DNA of 64,000 nucleotides. It comes from an uncultured Granulosicoccaceae bacterium. Its GTDB lineage: Bacteria; Pseudomonadota; Gammaproteobacteria; CALCKW01. The position numbers and the translations under genes were made by a program. How positions within the stretch are numbered: the first letter of the stretch is position 1; the number at the start of each line of letters is the position of its first letter. The notes under the pieces are model-generated. The model did no database searches. It was given only the letters and a program-made list of their open reading frames with translations, and was not told the DNA's origin. Shown in pieces: positions 1 to 8,251 of the stretch. The DNA is taken from contig CALCKW010000025.1 of the NCBI GenBank assembly GCA_937965695.1, forward strand, positions 1-64,000. The letters run 5' to 3'.

Positions 1-1
1 C

Positions 2-526
2 ATGCTGCAAGCATGGCCAGTGGCCGATGCTAGCCGTATCGACGAAGCAGCCGTTTCTGATGTCACTTGGATTCAGGAAGTCGTCTTAGAGATTCGCCGC
101 ATCCGCGCAGAGATGGACATCGCCCCGGGTGTGCCGCTGCCTATTCTGTTTGATGGGGGCGATGCCAGTGATCGTGCGCGTCAAGAGACTAATACCACCC
201 TACTCAGTAGCATGGCGCGTCTTGAGAGCATGCAGTGGTTGGATGGTGCTGAGGCACCTATGTGTGCTACTGCGCTGGTGGGTGATCTGCGCGTGATGAT
301 TCCGTTGGCGGGGTTGATTGATAAGGATGCTGAGCTGGCGCGATTGGATAAGGAAATTGCTAAGCTTGAGAAGGATATTGAGATTGTGGGTAAGAAGCTG
401 GGTAATGAAGGGTTTGTTGCGAGAGCGCCTGAGGCTGTTGTGTCTAAGGAGCGGGCTAAGATTGCTGATGCTGAGGTTGCGCGGGATCGGTTGATTGGGG
501 AAAGGGCTAAAATCGCGTCTATGTAA
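2..526 (+). CDS. valS: Valyl-tRNA synthetase, C-terminal fragment
   Basis: This is the 3' end of valS, cut by the window edge; the frame is open to base 1. ValS charges tRNA-Val in the cytoplasm. The visible 174 residues contain the end of the anticodon-binding domain and the C-terminal coiled-coil tRNA-binding arm (about residues 105-172), rich in alternating Lys/Glu/Leu. The arm carries the family signature NEGFVARAPEAVV, typical of bacterial ValS. The gene ends normally at a TAA. The remainder lies outside the window, so the start cannot be assigned. The next genes on the same strand are a toxin-antitoxin pair, probably acquired and not part of a valS operon. Confidence 0.95.
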   Translation: MLQAWPVADASRIDEAAVSDVTWIQEVVLEIRRIRAEMDIAPGVPLPILFDGGDASDRARQETNTTLLSSMARLESMQWLDGAEAPMCATALVGDLRVMIPLAGLIDKDAELARLDKEIAKLEKDIEIVGKKLGNEGFVARAPEAVVSKERAKIADAEVARDRLIGERAKIASM

Positions 527-541
527 GATAAACTCTTAACT

Positions 542-609
542 CTGTAGGTGCTGCTTCAGCTCGGGGCGCGTAGCTGCACAAAAAACGTGTTTCTGCAGCA
601 CACCTACAG
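542..609. repeat. Long imperfect inverted repeat after valS
   Basis: CTGTAGGTG (542-550) pairs with CACCTACAG (601-609), and CTGC (551-554) pairs with GCAG (595-598), separated by about 40 bases and a 2-base bulge. It lies directly between valS and the toxin-antitoxin pair. It could act as a weak transcription end for valS or be an intergenic palindromic repeat. There is no U-tract, so a classical intrinsic terminator is unlikely. Confidence 0.45.
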
Positions 610-662
610 CTAAGTTAAACTTGAGACTCAAACAGAGCCCAAAAACAAACAGGTACAAGCGC

Positions 663-968
663 ATGCACAAGGCCTTGAATATCACGCCAAAGGATTTGGA
701 AGCATTCTGTCGCCGTTATTATGTGACGCGCTTGTCCCTATTCGGCTCTCAACTCAAGGGCTCGGCCACCGAGCAGAGCGACGTCGATATCCTTGTTGAG
801 TTTGATCCTGTAAACATTCCTAGTCTGCTTGATATAGCGGTTATGGAAGATGAGTTGTCCCAAAAGATTGGCAAGCGTGTTGATCTGCGCACTGCTGGCG
901 ATTTATCTAAGTACTTTCGGGAAGATGTTGTTGACAGTGCTGAGGTTCAATATGCACAAGGAAGATAA
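663..968 (+). CDS. mntA: MntA-type nucleotidyltransferase antitoxin
   Basis: Minimal nucleotidyltransferase of the type that neutralises HepT toxins by adding AMP to a toxin tyrosine. The protein contains the exact family motif GSX10DXD: GS, ten residues, then DVD, followed by ILVEF. Both metal-binding aspartates are therefore present. The 101-residue version starting at ATG 663 has the usual family length; an upstream in-frame TTG at 621 would add 14 basic residues and is less likely. The gene overlaps the downstream hepT by 17 bases, the arrangement expected of a translationally coupled antitoxin-toxin pair. Assignment as antitoxin follows from family knowledge; activity is inferred. Confidence 0.85.
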   Translation: MHKALNITPKDLEAFCRRYYVTRLSLFGSQLKGSATEQSDVDILVEFDPVNIPSLLDIAVMEDELSQKIGKRVDLRTAGDLSKYFREDVVDSAEVQYAQGR

Positions 969-1287
969 GGTTCGGGTGCAGCATATGATCGATGCAACTG
1001 ATACCGTTGCTCGCTTTATCGCAGATCGAAAGCCTGAAGATTTAGTGCAAGACGAGATGTTGCGCATGGCGCTGACTCGCGCTATTGAGATCATTGGGGA
1101 GGCGGCGAGTAAAGTGTCCGCTGAGGGGCGAGAAGAATGCCCTGATATTCCTTGGCGGGCGATTGTTGGTATGCGGAATCGGTTGGTGCATGCGTATTTT
1201 GATGTGGATGTTGAGGTGCTGTGGGTAACTGCGGTTGATGCTGTGCCTGGGTTGCGGGCTGGGCTTGTGCGAGCTATTGGGACGTAA
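952..1287 (+). CDS. hepT: HepT-like HEPN ribonuclease toxin
   Basis: HEPN-domain protein of 111 residues with the RX4HXY active-site motif, read here as R-NRLV-H-A-Y near residue 85. In characterised HepT toxins the Arg and His form the RNase site and the Tyr is the target of AMP addition by MntA; all three are present, so the toxin looks intact. The ATG at 952 lies inside the end of mntA and gives the normal family start (MHKEDKV); the longer open frame from 850 runs through mntA and is not credible. HEPN/MNT pairs are common in defence islands, which fits the nuclease gene that follows. Confidence 0.87.
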   Translation: MHKEDKVRVQHMIDATDTVARFIADRKPEDLVQDEMLRMALTRAIEIIGEAASKVSAEGREECPDIPWRAIVGMRNRLVHAYFDVDVEVLWVTAVDAVPGLRAGLVRAIGT

Positions 1288-1400
1288 TCGTTCTATTGCT
1301 GGGCCTGCCCCTGCATTCCCCAGTTTTTTATATGGAAGTTGGACGACTCAGTCTATTGCGTTTGAAAGACCCGTCCGCAATTTAATCAAAAGGACTTACT

Positions 1401-1523
1401 ATGAATTCTCTACCCCGCCTTTCTATTCTCTTGGCCGCAGTATTTGCTTGGTTACCGTTGAATGCAGCGACTGCGGGCGTATTTGACACTCTGCAGTCGT
1501 GCGTTAAAAGCATCGAGTCATGA
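1401..1523 (+). CDS. 40-residue signal-peptide ORF overlapping the nuclease start
   Basis: A short ORF starts at ATG 1401 after a good ribosome site (AAAAGGA, 9-10 bases upstream). It has a hydrophobic stretch (LSILLAAVFAWLPL) and an A-T-A-G region that looks like a signal-peptidase site, then about 14 residues before TGA. Its stop overlaps the start of the next gene as ATGA (1520-1523). It is either the surviving 5' end of a secreted-protein gene cut by arrival of the defence gene, or a leader whose translation feeds ribosomes into the nuclease gene. The nuclease has no strong ribosome site of its own, which supports coupling. No function is known. Confidence 0.5.
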   Translation: MNSLPRLSILLAAVFAWLPLNAATAGVFDTLQSCVKSIES

Positions 1524-4500
1524 CCGAGTCGAAGAGGCCTAATTTCGACATTAAGCCATCTGAAATGATGCGACATAAGCGGCCCGAACTGTATTCGGAT
1601 AGCGATACTAGTGGCGAATATAAATTAAACCGACCGGTTTTTGGCCATCATCTTTTTACCTTAACCGAGAGAAATGAGCACAAAACATTCGAGGACTTCT
1701 GCCGAGCTTTAGCGCAACGCGAGCTGTGCAGAAATTTGCGCCCGCAAACTGGTCCCGAAGGTGGTGGTGACGGGAAGGTTGATACAGAGACCTATCCCGT
1801 ATCTGAGGAAATTTTTAACCAATGGTTCGTGGGAAGAGCTAGTAAGAGTAATGAAAAATGGGCATTCGCCTTTAGCGCCAAGAAGACTTGGTCGTCTAAA
1901 GTTAGAAGTGATGTTAAAGGAATCGCTGAAACCGGGCGCGGATATAAGCAAATCGCCTTTTTCACTAATCAGAACCCGCGCGCAAAGAAACGGCTTGAGG
2001 TCGAGCAGGAGCTTGAAAAACTGCATGGGATCCCAGTAACAATCTTTGACCGAAACTGGATAGAAGAAAAGGTCCTGCAAAACGGACATCAAGATTTAGC
2101 TTATGACATTCTCGGAGTGGGTGACTACGACCCCACGGCCACGAGGAAGGGAGGAAATGATACGTACAGGGAGAACGATCTCTCTGATATCGAAGCTGAT
2201 TTTGCAAATCCAGTTAAGTCGCGCCTCACTGACTTTCAACTAGTGTCACGTGCACTCAGTGCCGCAAAACTATCTAGAGGACTAGAGCGACCTCGGTATG
2301 AGACTGATGGTCGATTTGAACGGGCAATCAAATGGGCCGACGATCATGGCTCGTTACGACAGAAGTTTGTTGCGCGCTATGAAAAGGGGTGGACGGCGAT
2401 TTGGTGGTTCGACGATCTCGAAGCGGCTAGTGATATCTATTCAGAGTTTGAGGAAAAAACACTTACCTCCGACGACTGCTTCCAGCTAGAAAGGCTAGGA
2501 AATCTGCTAAGCATATTCGTAGGCCACGAGCGCTATGATGAGAACGCTGCCTCAAAATTCGATGTTACTAGACGACAGGACCGATTGTTCTCTACTTTAG
2601 AAGCCTGCGCTCAAGATAAAGCCCGCCCAAATCACGCACTATATGCTGAGACCCTTCTAGAGCTTCAACGCTTCGCTGAGCATATGCGTAACGGTGACAA
2701 CGCTCAACTTGAAAATATTTGGATCGCACTCAATTCAATTTTAGACCGCGCCACAGGGCTAGGAGAATATCCCGCTGAAATGCTCTCTAAATTGATTGGT
2801 GTTTTTATTAAGCTAGACGTCGAAAGCAAATCTCTAGACGACCTAGTTTTCAATGTTGCCAAGTTCATGGGGGAACGCCAAAAGGACGGTACCGAAGGGT
2901 TGCTACTACTTAAGCGTGGACAGCAAAAGCTCGATGCGGAAAAGCCGCTTGAAGCTATTGCATGGATTGGGAAGGCAGCGCTCTCATTCAACAAAAAAGA
3001 GTATGAAGCAGAACAGGTAGAAGCACTGCACTGCTTAGCAATAGCCTACCGTGCTATTGATTTGCTCTGGGCAGCGAGAAGTTGCTCCCTTTCTTGTATA
3101 GTCAGGTTGATGGCCATCGCCGAGGTCACGGGTGAGTTCGAGGAAAAACTCTTCCCGACCACTAAGCTATTAGCTTTGATCTGTTTGCAGCTCGGACACT
3201 TGCCTGACGCACTGCTGGCTATCCACACGTTACTTTTATTCGAATCCAATGTATCACTTTCTGAAGAAGGCAATGAAAAGGTTAAATCTGATCTCCTAGA
3301 ATTAGATCAATTTTTGGCCTGTTTAGTATCCGTGACTCCAAAACAAAACTTATCGCGCCTATCGAATCTGCCCGATTTTTTGGATCACATCCAATTTTAC
3401 ATAGCTCGACTAGTCTTGCTTTACCGACTAGGTTACCGGTCCTTGCTACGAGAGGATCAAAGTATACCGGAAGACCAAACAGACTCGGATCTAGATGAGT
3501 TTATGTCTGTAGTTGCGGCGCAGCCAGCCTCGACCACCCTTTCTCGCGAATTGGTGCTAAACGACGGCGAAAAAAGCACTCTAAAAACTTGGGTTTTGGG
3601 AATAGATTTGCATGTAGAAACAGAGGCTACTAGTGAAGATATTTCAATTGGTGAGATGCTAATCTCAACTCTAGAAGGGTTCGTCGCGACAATGCTGAAC
3701 CGTAGTGTGATGCCGCTTACCCCCAAGGCCACTATCAAAATAAAGCGATCTATGATTGCTGAGGTTACGGTTCACGTAAACGAAACTGATTCGGAAATTT
3801 CACTGCACTGGCCTAATTCGCTTGAGCTGACAGGGGTCGAAAACACCGAAGCAGTTCAGAAGGCTCTTTTAGAGTGCATTGTTTGCCTTATTGGTCTGAC
3901 CACTACTTCAGATGATCTAAAGAATTTGCTTGAGGATCTTTTTAAGAACGAAATGGCCTTCGCACGTAGCGCTGCTTTCAGTAACACGGCTTCATCACAT
4001 AACCGAATCTTTGATCGTGAAGTCAGCCGCCTTTCGAACTTGCCACTGCCCAATTCGCAACACTACGAGCTTAAAGAAGATGCCCCTGATCTCAAACCGG
4101 TAGCGTTGCCTGACGAGGATAGCTCATCAGACGAGGCTTATGAAGGCGTCAACAGACACACCGATTTGTCCGTTCATACCGTCATCAATAATCACCTTTG
4201 GGATCGGGCCGGATGGTGCGGAACAGCGTATATGTCATTCGGACCCAGTAATCCACCTGTCCTAGGCTTGATGTTTGATACCATAGAGTATGGGAGAAAA
4301 ATATTCGAGAAATGGGTCGATGATTTTGGAACAAAAGATGAAGAAGATTTAATTCGTATTTCGATAGTCAAAGGCGTGGAGAAGAACCACCCGATACACT
4401 ATATGGTTCAGGTCAGTGCAGACTTCGACGCACTAGAGAAAACCAATTCTAATAAATCGATCATCGCTATTTCTCGTCTCAATCTAATGGAAGCGACAAC

Positions 4501-4771
4501 TCATCAACACCTAGAGTTTTTCATCAGTGAGCATGAACGAACAGGATGTTACTTCGTTGTGCCAGTTGAGCTTACACCGGAAGGCCCACAACCAATTATG
4601 GGCCTAAAGATACTCAAATCGAAAATCAATGTTATCGACGCATGGAAAGTAGGCCCCAACTCTCAGGACTGTCCAGCTATCAGGGACCCGAGCCGAGTTC
4701 TCTTCCCAGCTAACGAGAAAAATGCTCCTGTATTTGAGCACCCTGGCAATAAATCGAAAGGAAAACGGTGA
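1520..4771 (+). CDS. Mrr-like nuclease / helical-repeat protein, putative single-gene defence effector
   Basis: 1083 residues, not assignable to a named system. Residues about 55-200 look like a PD-(D/E)XK (Mrr-like) nuclease: a Glu near 58, a glycine-rich loop GGGDGKVD (81-88) with the expected metal-binding Asp, and FAFSAKK (116-122) where SAK stands in for the usual E/Q-x-K. Residues about 220-580 are helical and TPR-like. Residues about 860-1060 form a separate Trp-rich domain (WDRAGWCG). I searched for Walker A/B motifs and found none, so it is unlike the STAND NTPase Avs proteins that also carry N-terminal nucleases. Neighbours are a HEPN/MNT pair upstream and an IS30 fragment downstream. 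A role in phage or plasmid defence is inferred from architecture and context only. Confidence 0.7.
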   Translation: MTESKRPNFDIKPSEMMRHKRPELYSDSDTSGEYKLNRPVFGHHLFTLTERNEHKTFEDFCRALAQRELCRNLRPQTGPEGGGDGKVDTETYPVSEEIFNQWFVGRASKSNEKWAFAFSAKKTWSSKVRSDVKGIAETGRGYKQIAFFTNQNPRAKKRLEVEQELEKLHGIPVTIFDRNWIEEKVLQNGHQDLAYDILGVGDYDPTATRKGGNDTYRENDLSDIEADFANPVKSRLTDFQLVSRALSAAKLSRGLERPRYETDGRFERAIKWADDHGSLRQKFVARYEKGWTAIWWFDDLEAASDIYSEFEEKTLTSDDCFQLERLGNLLSIFVGHERYDENAASKFDVTRRQDRLFSTLEACAQDKARPNHALYAETLLELQRFAEHMRNGDNAQLENIWIALNSILDRATGLGEYPAEMLSKLIGVFIKLDVESKSLDDLVFNVAKFMGERQKDGTEGLLLLKRGQQKLDAEKPLEAIAWIGKAALSFNKKEYEAEQVEALHCLAIAYRAIDLLWAARSCSLSCIVRLMAIAEVTGEFEEKLFPTTKLLALICLQLGHLPDALLAIHTLLLFESNVSLSEEGNEKVKSDLLELDQFLACLVSVTPKQNLSRLSNLPDFLDHIQFYIARLVLLYRLGYRSLLREDQSIPEDQTDSDLDEFMSVVAAQPASTTLSRELVLNDGEKSTLKTWVLGIDLHVETEATSEDISIGEMLISTLEGFVATMLNRSVMPLTPKATIKIKRSMIAEVTVHVNETDSEISLHWPNSLELTGVENTEAVQKALLECIVCLIGLTTTSDDLKNLLEDLFKNEMAFARSAAFSNTASSHNRIFDREVSRLSNLPLPNSQHYELKEDAPDLKPVALPDEDSSSDEAYEGVNRHTDLSVHTVINNHLWDRAGWCGTAYMSFGPSNPPVLGLMFDTIEYGRKIFEKWVDDFGTKDEEDLIRISIVKGVEKNHPIHYMVQVSADFDALEKTNSNKSIIAISRLNLMEATTHQHLEFFISEHERTGCYFVVPVELTPEGPQPIMGLKILKSKINVIDAWKVGPNSQDCPAIRDPSRVLFPANEKNAPVFEHPGNKSKGKR

Positions 4772-4859
4772 CACCCACCATTTATTGATGGTAGCAGTTT
4801 ATCCAAATCCACATCTAATAGTCACGCAGGTATAAGCATGCTGCTCCCAGAATTATTCT

Positions 4860-5142
4860 TGAATTCAAGTGACAAGTGCAATTACTACAGCAGCGGTACA
4901 AATACATTGTTGAATATCTCGTTAGGCGTGAGGTAGTCTCTTGTTTTCCTTGGTCGATTGTTAAGACTCTCAATCACTTTTTTAAGCTCTTTCTTTGTCG
5001 TCTCTCTAAAGTCCGATTTCTTAGGATAAAACTGCCGGATTAGACCATTGGTGTTTTCGTTGGCACCACGCTCCCAAGACGAGCGAAAAACATGGACACA
5101 CATCAAAAGCTTATGAGAGCCTAAGGGGTCAAGTCCTGACAT
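4860..5142 (-). pseudogene. IS30-family transposase, C-terminal fragment
   Basis: The minus-strand frame 5142-4885 encodes the end of an IS30-family DDE transposase, with the diagnostic SSWERGANENTNGLIRQF stretch containing the last catalytic Glu region, followed by YPKKSDF and a normal-looking C-terminus. The first two DDE residues and the N-terminal HTH are missing. The first residues are encoded by the adjacent 155-bp repeat, so the copy is truncated at that junction. The AT-rich segment 4860-4882 past the stop (AAGTGACAAGTGCAAT) resembles an IS30 terminal repeat. It is a dead remnant that marks the right edge of the defence patch. Confidence 0.85.
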
Positions 5143-5271
5143 AATACATTTGATTCAACTCGATTCGGACTAGTTATCAATTTATCACGCAGTTTATTGT
5201 GATTTGTCTAGCTTTGACCCCTTTTCTCCCTTCGAAAGAGAACAATTCTACTCCTACGTTGAATTAGCTAA
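5117..5271. repeat. 155-bp direct repeat, copy A, with inner GGGGTCAA element
   Basis: Near-identical to copy C at 5567-5721; I count two mismatches in 155. The first 110 bases are a small element bounded by AAGGGGTCAAG and CTTTGACCCCTTT, an inverted-repeat pair typical of MITE- or REP-like units. The remaining 45 bases (through GAATTAGCTAA) are unrelated flank that was duplicated along with it. The repeat encodes the false N-terminus of the IS30 fragment. Confidence 0.9.
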
Positions 5272-5281
5272 TGACATTCTA

Positions 5282-5382
5282 GGGGGTCAAGTCCTGACAT
5301 AACACATTTGTATTCAACTCGATTCAGACTAGTTATTAATTTGTCGTGCAGATTATTGTGATTTATCAAGATTTGACCCCTT
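5282..5382. repeat. Diverged copy B of the GGGGTCAA element
   Basis: Same inverted ends (GGGGGTCAAG ... GATTTGACCCCTT) and the same internal sequence as copies A and C, but with about a dozen substitutions and a small insertion. It lacks the 45-bp flank, so it represents an independent, older copy of the inner element. Confidence 0.85.
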
Positions 5383-5394
5383 CAGTTTTATCGT

Positions 5395-5580
5395 TGATAC
5401 TGAACAGTGCTTTTTGGATGTTGCTGAAAGCAATCCGAAGAGGGCTCCCGTCGCCTACTACCACCTAGGTGGGTATCTTAAAAAGTCAGATCCTGAGAAG
5501 GCTAAGGCTTATACGATAAAAGCGGCTGAGATGGGGCATGAGACTGCGCAGTTTATTGTTGAGGAGGAGCCTAAGGGGTC
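5395..5580 (+). pseudogene. Sel1-repeat gene fragment
   Basis: The frame encodes about 55 residues with one Sel1/TPR-like unit (YHLGGYLKKSDPEKAKAYTI, then KAAEMGHETAQF). The frame starts within sequence bordering copy B and runs directly into copy C, so both ends are set by repeats and it has no credible start signal. It is probably a piece of a larger Sel1-repeat protein gene disrupted by these elements. Confidence 0.6.
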
Positions 5581-5721
5581 AAGTCCTGACATAATACATT
5601 TGATTCAAATCGATTCGGACTAGTTATCAATTTATCACGCAGTTTATTGTGATTTGTCTAGCTTTGACCCCTTTTCTCCCTTCGAAAGAGAACAACTCTA
5701 CTCCTACGTTGAATTAGCTAA
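5567..5721. repeat. 155-bp direct repeat, copy C, abutting the truncated dehydrogenase
   Basis: Second copy of the 155-bp unit, starting GAGCCTAAGGGG and ending GAATTAGCTAA. Its last bases supply the stop codon of the minus-strand acyl-CoA dehydrogenase gene, so its arrival removed that gene's true 3' end. The spacing from copy A is exactly 450 bp. Confidence 0.9.
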
Positions 5722-7255
5722 AACTTCTTACCGGAGACAAAACACTGGCACTCAGACGTTTTAACTCATTTGAATCTGAATGACGTTCTGCAACCGATGC
5801 AATCTGCACCCACACAGATTGCTGAAACAGCCGCCGTGTGAGGTTGCTGAAGTCATGTGCATGAATAGTGGATTCTTTTGTGGACCTTAATTGTTCCACC
5901 ACACCCAACCAACGCTCAATACTTGCTTTAACTATTGAATCGCCATTTGCCAGTTCATTCATCAAGTCGGCAAATTCTTCCGCGCCGCTGCCGGATTTCA
6001 GGCCTCTGGTGACTATAGTACGCTCGTGAATACCATTGGCACCTTCATAGATCGCTGTGATTCTGGCATCGCGCCAAATCTGTTCCATGCCGTATTCCTC
6101 AAGATATCCGTATCCACCAAGGATTTGAATACCGAGATCAGCTGATCTAATGCCTGCCTCCGAGCCAATCACTTTACACAGCGATGTTAACAATTCGACT
6201 AGTGCCGGACGTTGGCCTGTTAGAGATTCTTTTAGCGCGATATGGCACATAGCTCGTGCCCCCATTGCCAGAATCTTCTGCTCATCCAACATGCGTTGCA
6301 CATCTGCATGATCACTCAAGTATGCGGCCTGACCGTCAGGTCCACGGCCCTGCTTGCGATCATGTGCATAGTGATGTGCCGTATAAGCGGCATTAGAGGC
6401 ATGGGCTACCCCTTGTAGTGCTACATCTATACGTGCATGGTTCATTAGCTTGAACATAGCCATCAACCCGGCCCCTTCTTCGCCTACCAGTTCTGCGCTT
6501 GCATTACTGAATAACATTTGGCAGGTCGGTGATGCGTGCAAGCCGAGTTTGCTTTCAATTCGGGTAGCGGAAACTTGAGGTTGAGACTGACAAATAAACA
6601 GCGACAGCCCTTTGATACCTGGCCCACCTGATCGAGCAAGCACCAGGTGCAGGATACTTTCTGATAAATCCTGATCACCACCAGAGATAAATATTTTCTC
6701 TCCATTGATAACCCAACCTTCACCGGCTGGCTCTGCCCGACACTTAATTGCAGAGAGATCAGAACCGGCTGCAGGTTCGGTTAAACACATGGTAGATAAG
6801 CATTCACCAGAGGCGAGCTTCGGTATCCAGTGCGCCTGTTGTTCAGCTGTAGCGAACAGTCGCAAAGTAGTGAGTGCCCCGGGTACCAGATTGCAGACCA
6901 TTTGCAGAGAGTGATTGGCGCCGGAAAAAATCTCTGAGACACCAGCTGCGATCAGTTTGGATATACCCGCCCCGCCAAACTCTTCCGGTGCGCTCAAGCC
7001 TTGCCAGCCATTTTCTATCAGCTGCGCATAGGCTTCTTTAAAGCCATTGGGCATTTGCACTCTGCCATTGATCAGTTGCGCACCTTCCTTATCACCTGTG
7101 GCATTAAGCGGTGCGATTACATCTTCAGCAAAGCTACTGAAGTGACTTAGTATGTCTTTAGCTTCGGTGTCATCCCATTCGTCAAGGTCACCGGCTTGTG
7201 CAACATGGCTCAGGGAAAAAAGAATATCCTCAAGCGGTGCTTTGAAAGGAGTCAT
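5714..7255 (-). CDS. Acyl-CoA dehydrogenase, 3'-truncated by a repeat
   Basis: FAD-dependent acyl-CoA dehydrogenase of the large (about 590-600 residue) class with a C-terminal PF12806-like extension. It has the N-terminal helical domain, a middle beta domain (MCLTEPAAGSDLSA), and the C-terminal helical domain with ILGGYGYLEEYGMEQIWRDA and IYEGANGIHERT, whose Glu is the expected catalytic base. At 513 residues it lacks roughly the last 70-80, because copy C of the 155-bp repeat joins at 5721 and provides the TAA. The catalytic core is complete, so activity is possible but uncertain. It is downstream of the amidohydrolase (56-bp gap) in one transcription unit. In the CoA-dependent phenylpropanoid pathway it may oxidise the saturated side chain (PhdE-like role, inferred). 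Confidence 0.9.
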   Translation of the reverse strand: MTPFKAPLEDILFSLSHVAQAGDLDEWDDTEAKDILSHFSSFAEDVIAPLNATGDKEGAQLINGRVQMPNGFKEAYAQLIENGWQGLSAPEEFGGAGISKLIAAGVSEIFSGANHSLQMVCNLVPGALTTLRLFATAEQQAHWIPKLASGECLSTMCLTEPAAGSDLSAIKCRAEPAGEGWVINGEKIFISGGDQDLSESILHLVLARSGGPGIKGLSLFICQSQPQVSATRIESKLGLHASPTCQMLFSNASAELVGEEGAGLMAMFKLMNHARIDVALQGVAHASNAAYTAHHYAHDRKQGRGPDGQAAYLSDHADVQRMLDEQKILAMGARAMCHIALKESLTGQRPALVELLTSLCKVIGSEAGIRSADLGIQILGGYGYLEEYGMEQIWRDARITAIYEGANGIHERTIVTRGLKSGSGAEEFADLMNELANGDSIVKASIERWLGVVEQLRSTKESTIHAHDFSNLTRRLFQQSVWVQIASVAERHSDSNELKRLSASVLSPVRSFS

Positions 7256-7311
7256 TATATATAGGCGCTTTTTTTTATCAGAGTGACGTGTTAATCAATG
7301 GTCTTAAATAC

Positions 7312-8199
7312 TTAGCTGGCCGGATTGAGTAACCGAAGTGCATTCTCTTTAAGAATTAGCGGACGAACTTCATCTTTAAACGGTGCGTTCTCAAAGTCTG
7401 CAAGCCACCGGTCTGGTGTTATCGCCGGCCAGTCCGATCCAAACAGCATCTTCTTTTTAAGAATAGAATTGGCGTAGCGAATAAAGGTTTCCGGAAAATA
7501 CTTAGGCGACCAGCCAGACATATCGTAGTAAACATTCGGCTTATGCTGCGCTACCGCCAGTCCTTCTTCAGTCCATGGAAACGACGGGTGAGCGAGAATA
7601 ATAGGCATATCCGGGAAATCCACGGCGACATCATCAAGGTGCATCGGGTTGGAGTACTTGAGCCGCATTCCCATGCCACCACGCATACCAGAACCTACAC
7701 CTGTTTGCCCCGTATGGAATAAAGTTATAACCCCTTCTTCAGCGCAAGCTTCAAGTACGGTGTAGCAGGCTTCCCGGTCATTTGGGAAAAAACCCTGCAT
7801 AGTTGGATGGAACTTAAAGCCCTTTACACCAAAGTCTCTTACCAGCCTTTTGACTTCGCGGGCACCGGCTTTTCCCTTGTGAGGGTCAATAGACGCAAAT
7901 GGTATTAAGATGTCATCGTTTTCTGCACAAAGGCCTGCTACTTCTTCGTTTGAGTACCGTTTAAAACCGGTTTCGCGTTCAGCATCTACCGGAAAAATCA
8001 CAGCGGCGATATTGCGTTCACGATAGTAAGCTGCGGTGTCCTGTACTGTCGGCAGCATACCTTCGGCACCGGCGGGGTTTTTAAAATAGGCCGCCATGCC
8101 AGTCTGAAATTCGTTGTAGCCGTCGTCGCGACACTCATTGCAGGGCTCTTCCGCATGGGTGTGGAAATCGATAGCTTTGACCTTTGCGAAATCTACCAT
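7312..8199 (-). CDS. Amidohydrolase-2 family hydrolase (PhdC-like)
   Basis: TIM-barrel metal hydrolase of the ACMSD/amidohydrolase-2 family. The N-terminal metal motif is IDFHTHAEEP; other motifs are FKFHPTMQGF, LFHTGQTG, ILAHPSFPW and the C-terminal MLFGSDWPA, giving the usual His and Asp ligands. ATG 8199 (MVDFAKV), with AAGGAA about 12 bases upstream, fits better than the open frame from 8268, which would include the operator region. It is first in the minus-strand unit with the acyl-CoA dehydrogenase. In the phd clusters of Rhodococcus and Corynebacterium a related amidohydrolase is proposed to help cleave the beta-keto side chain; that role here is inference from context. Confidence 0.85.
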   Translation of the reverse strand: MVDFAKVKAIDFHTHAEEPCNECRDDGYNEFQTGMAAYFKNPAGAEGMLPTVQDTAAYYRERNIAAVIFPVDAERETGFKRYSNEEVAGLCAENDDILIPFASIDPHKGKAGAREVKRLVRDFGVKGFKFHPTMQGFFPNDREACYTVLEACAEEGVITLFHTGQTGVGSGMRGGMGMRLKYSNPMHLDDVAVDFPDMPIILAHPSFPWTEEGLAVAQHKPNVYYDMSGWSPKYFPETFIRYANSILKKKMLFGSDWPAITPDRWLADFENAPFKDEVRPLILKENALRLLNPAS

Positions 8200-8251
8200 T
8201 TGAGTGCTGTTCCTTAAGGTTTCAATTTGGTTTTTGTCAGAGTCAATAAAC

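Noticed and set aside
542-609. Integron attC site
   Set aside because: No integrase and no core RYYYAAC/GTTRRRY pair; it is only an imperfect inverted repeat.
1520-4771. STAND/Avs assignment for the 1083-residue protein
   Set aside because: No Walker A or B motif could be found in the helical body.
5117-5721. Possible CRISPR array from three repeated units
   Set aside because: The repeats are 100-155 bp, with unequal spacers and inverted ends, unlike CRISPR repeats; no cas genes are present.
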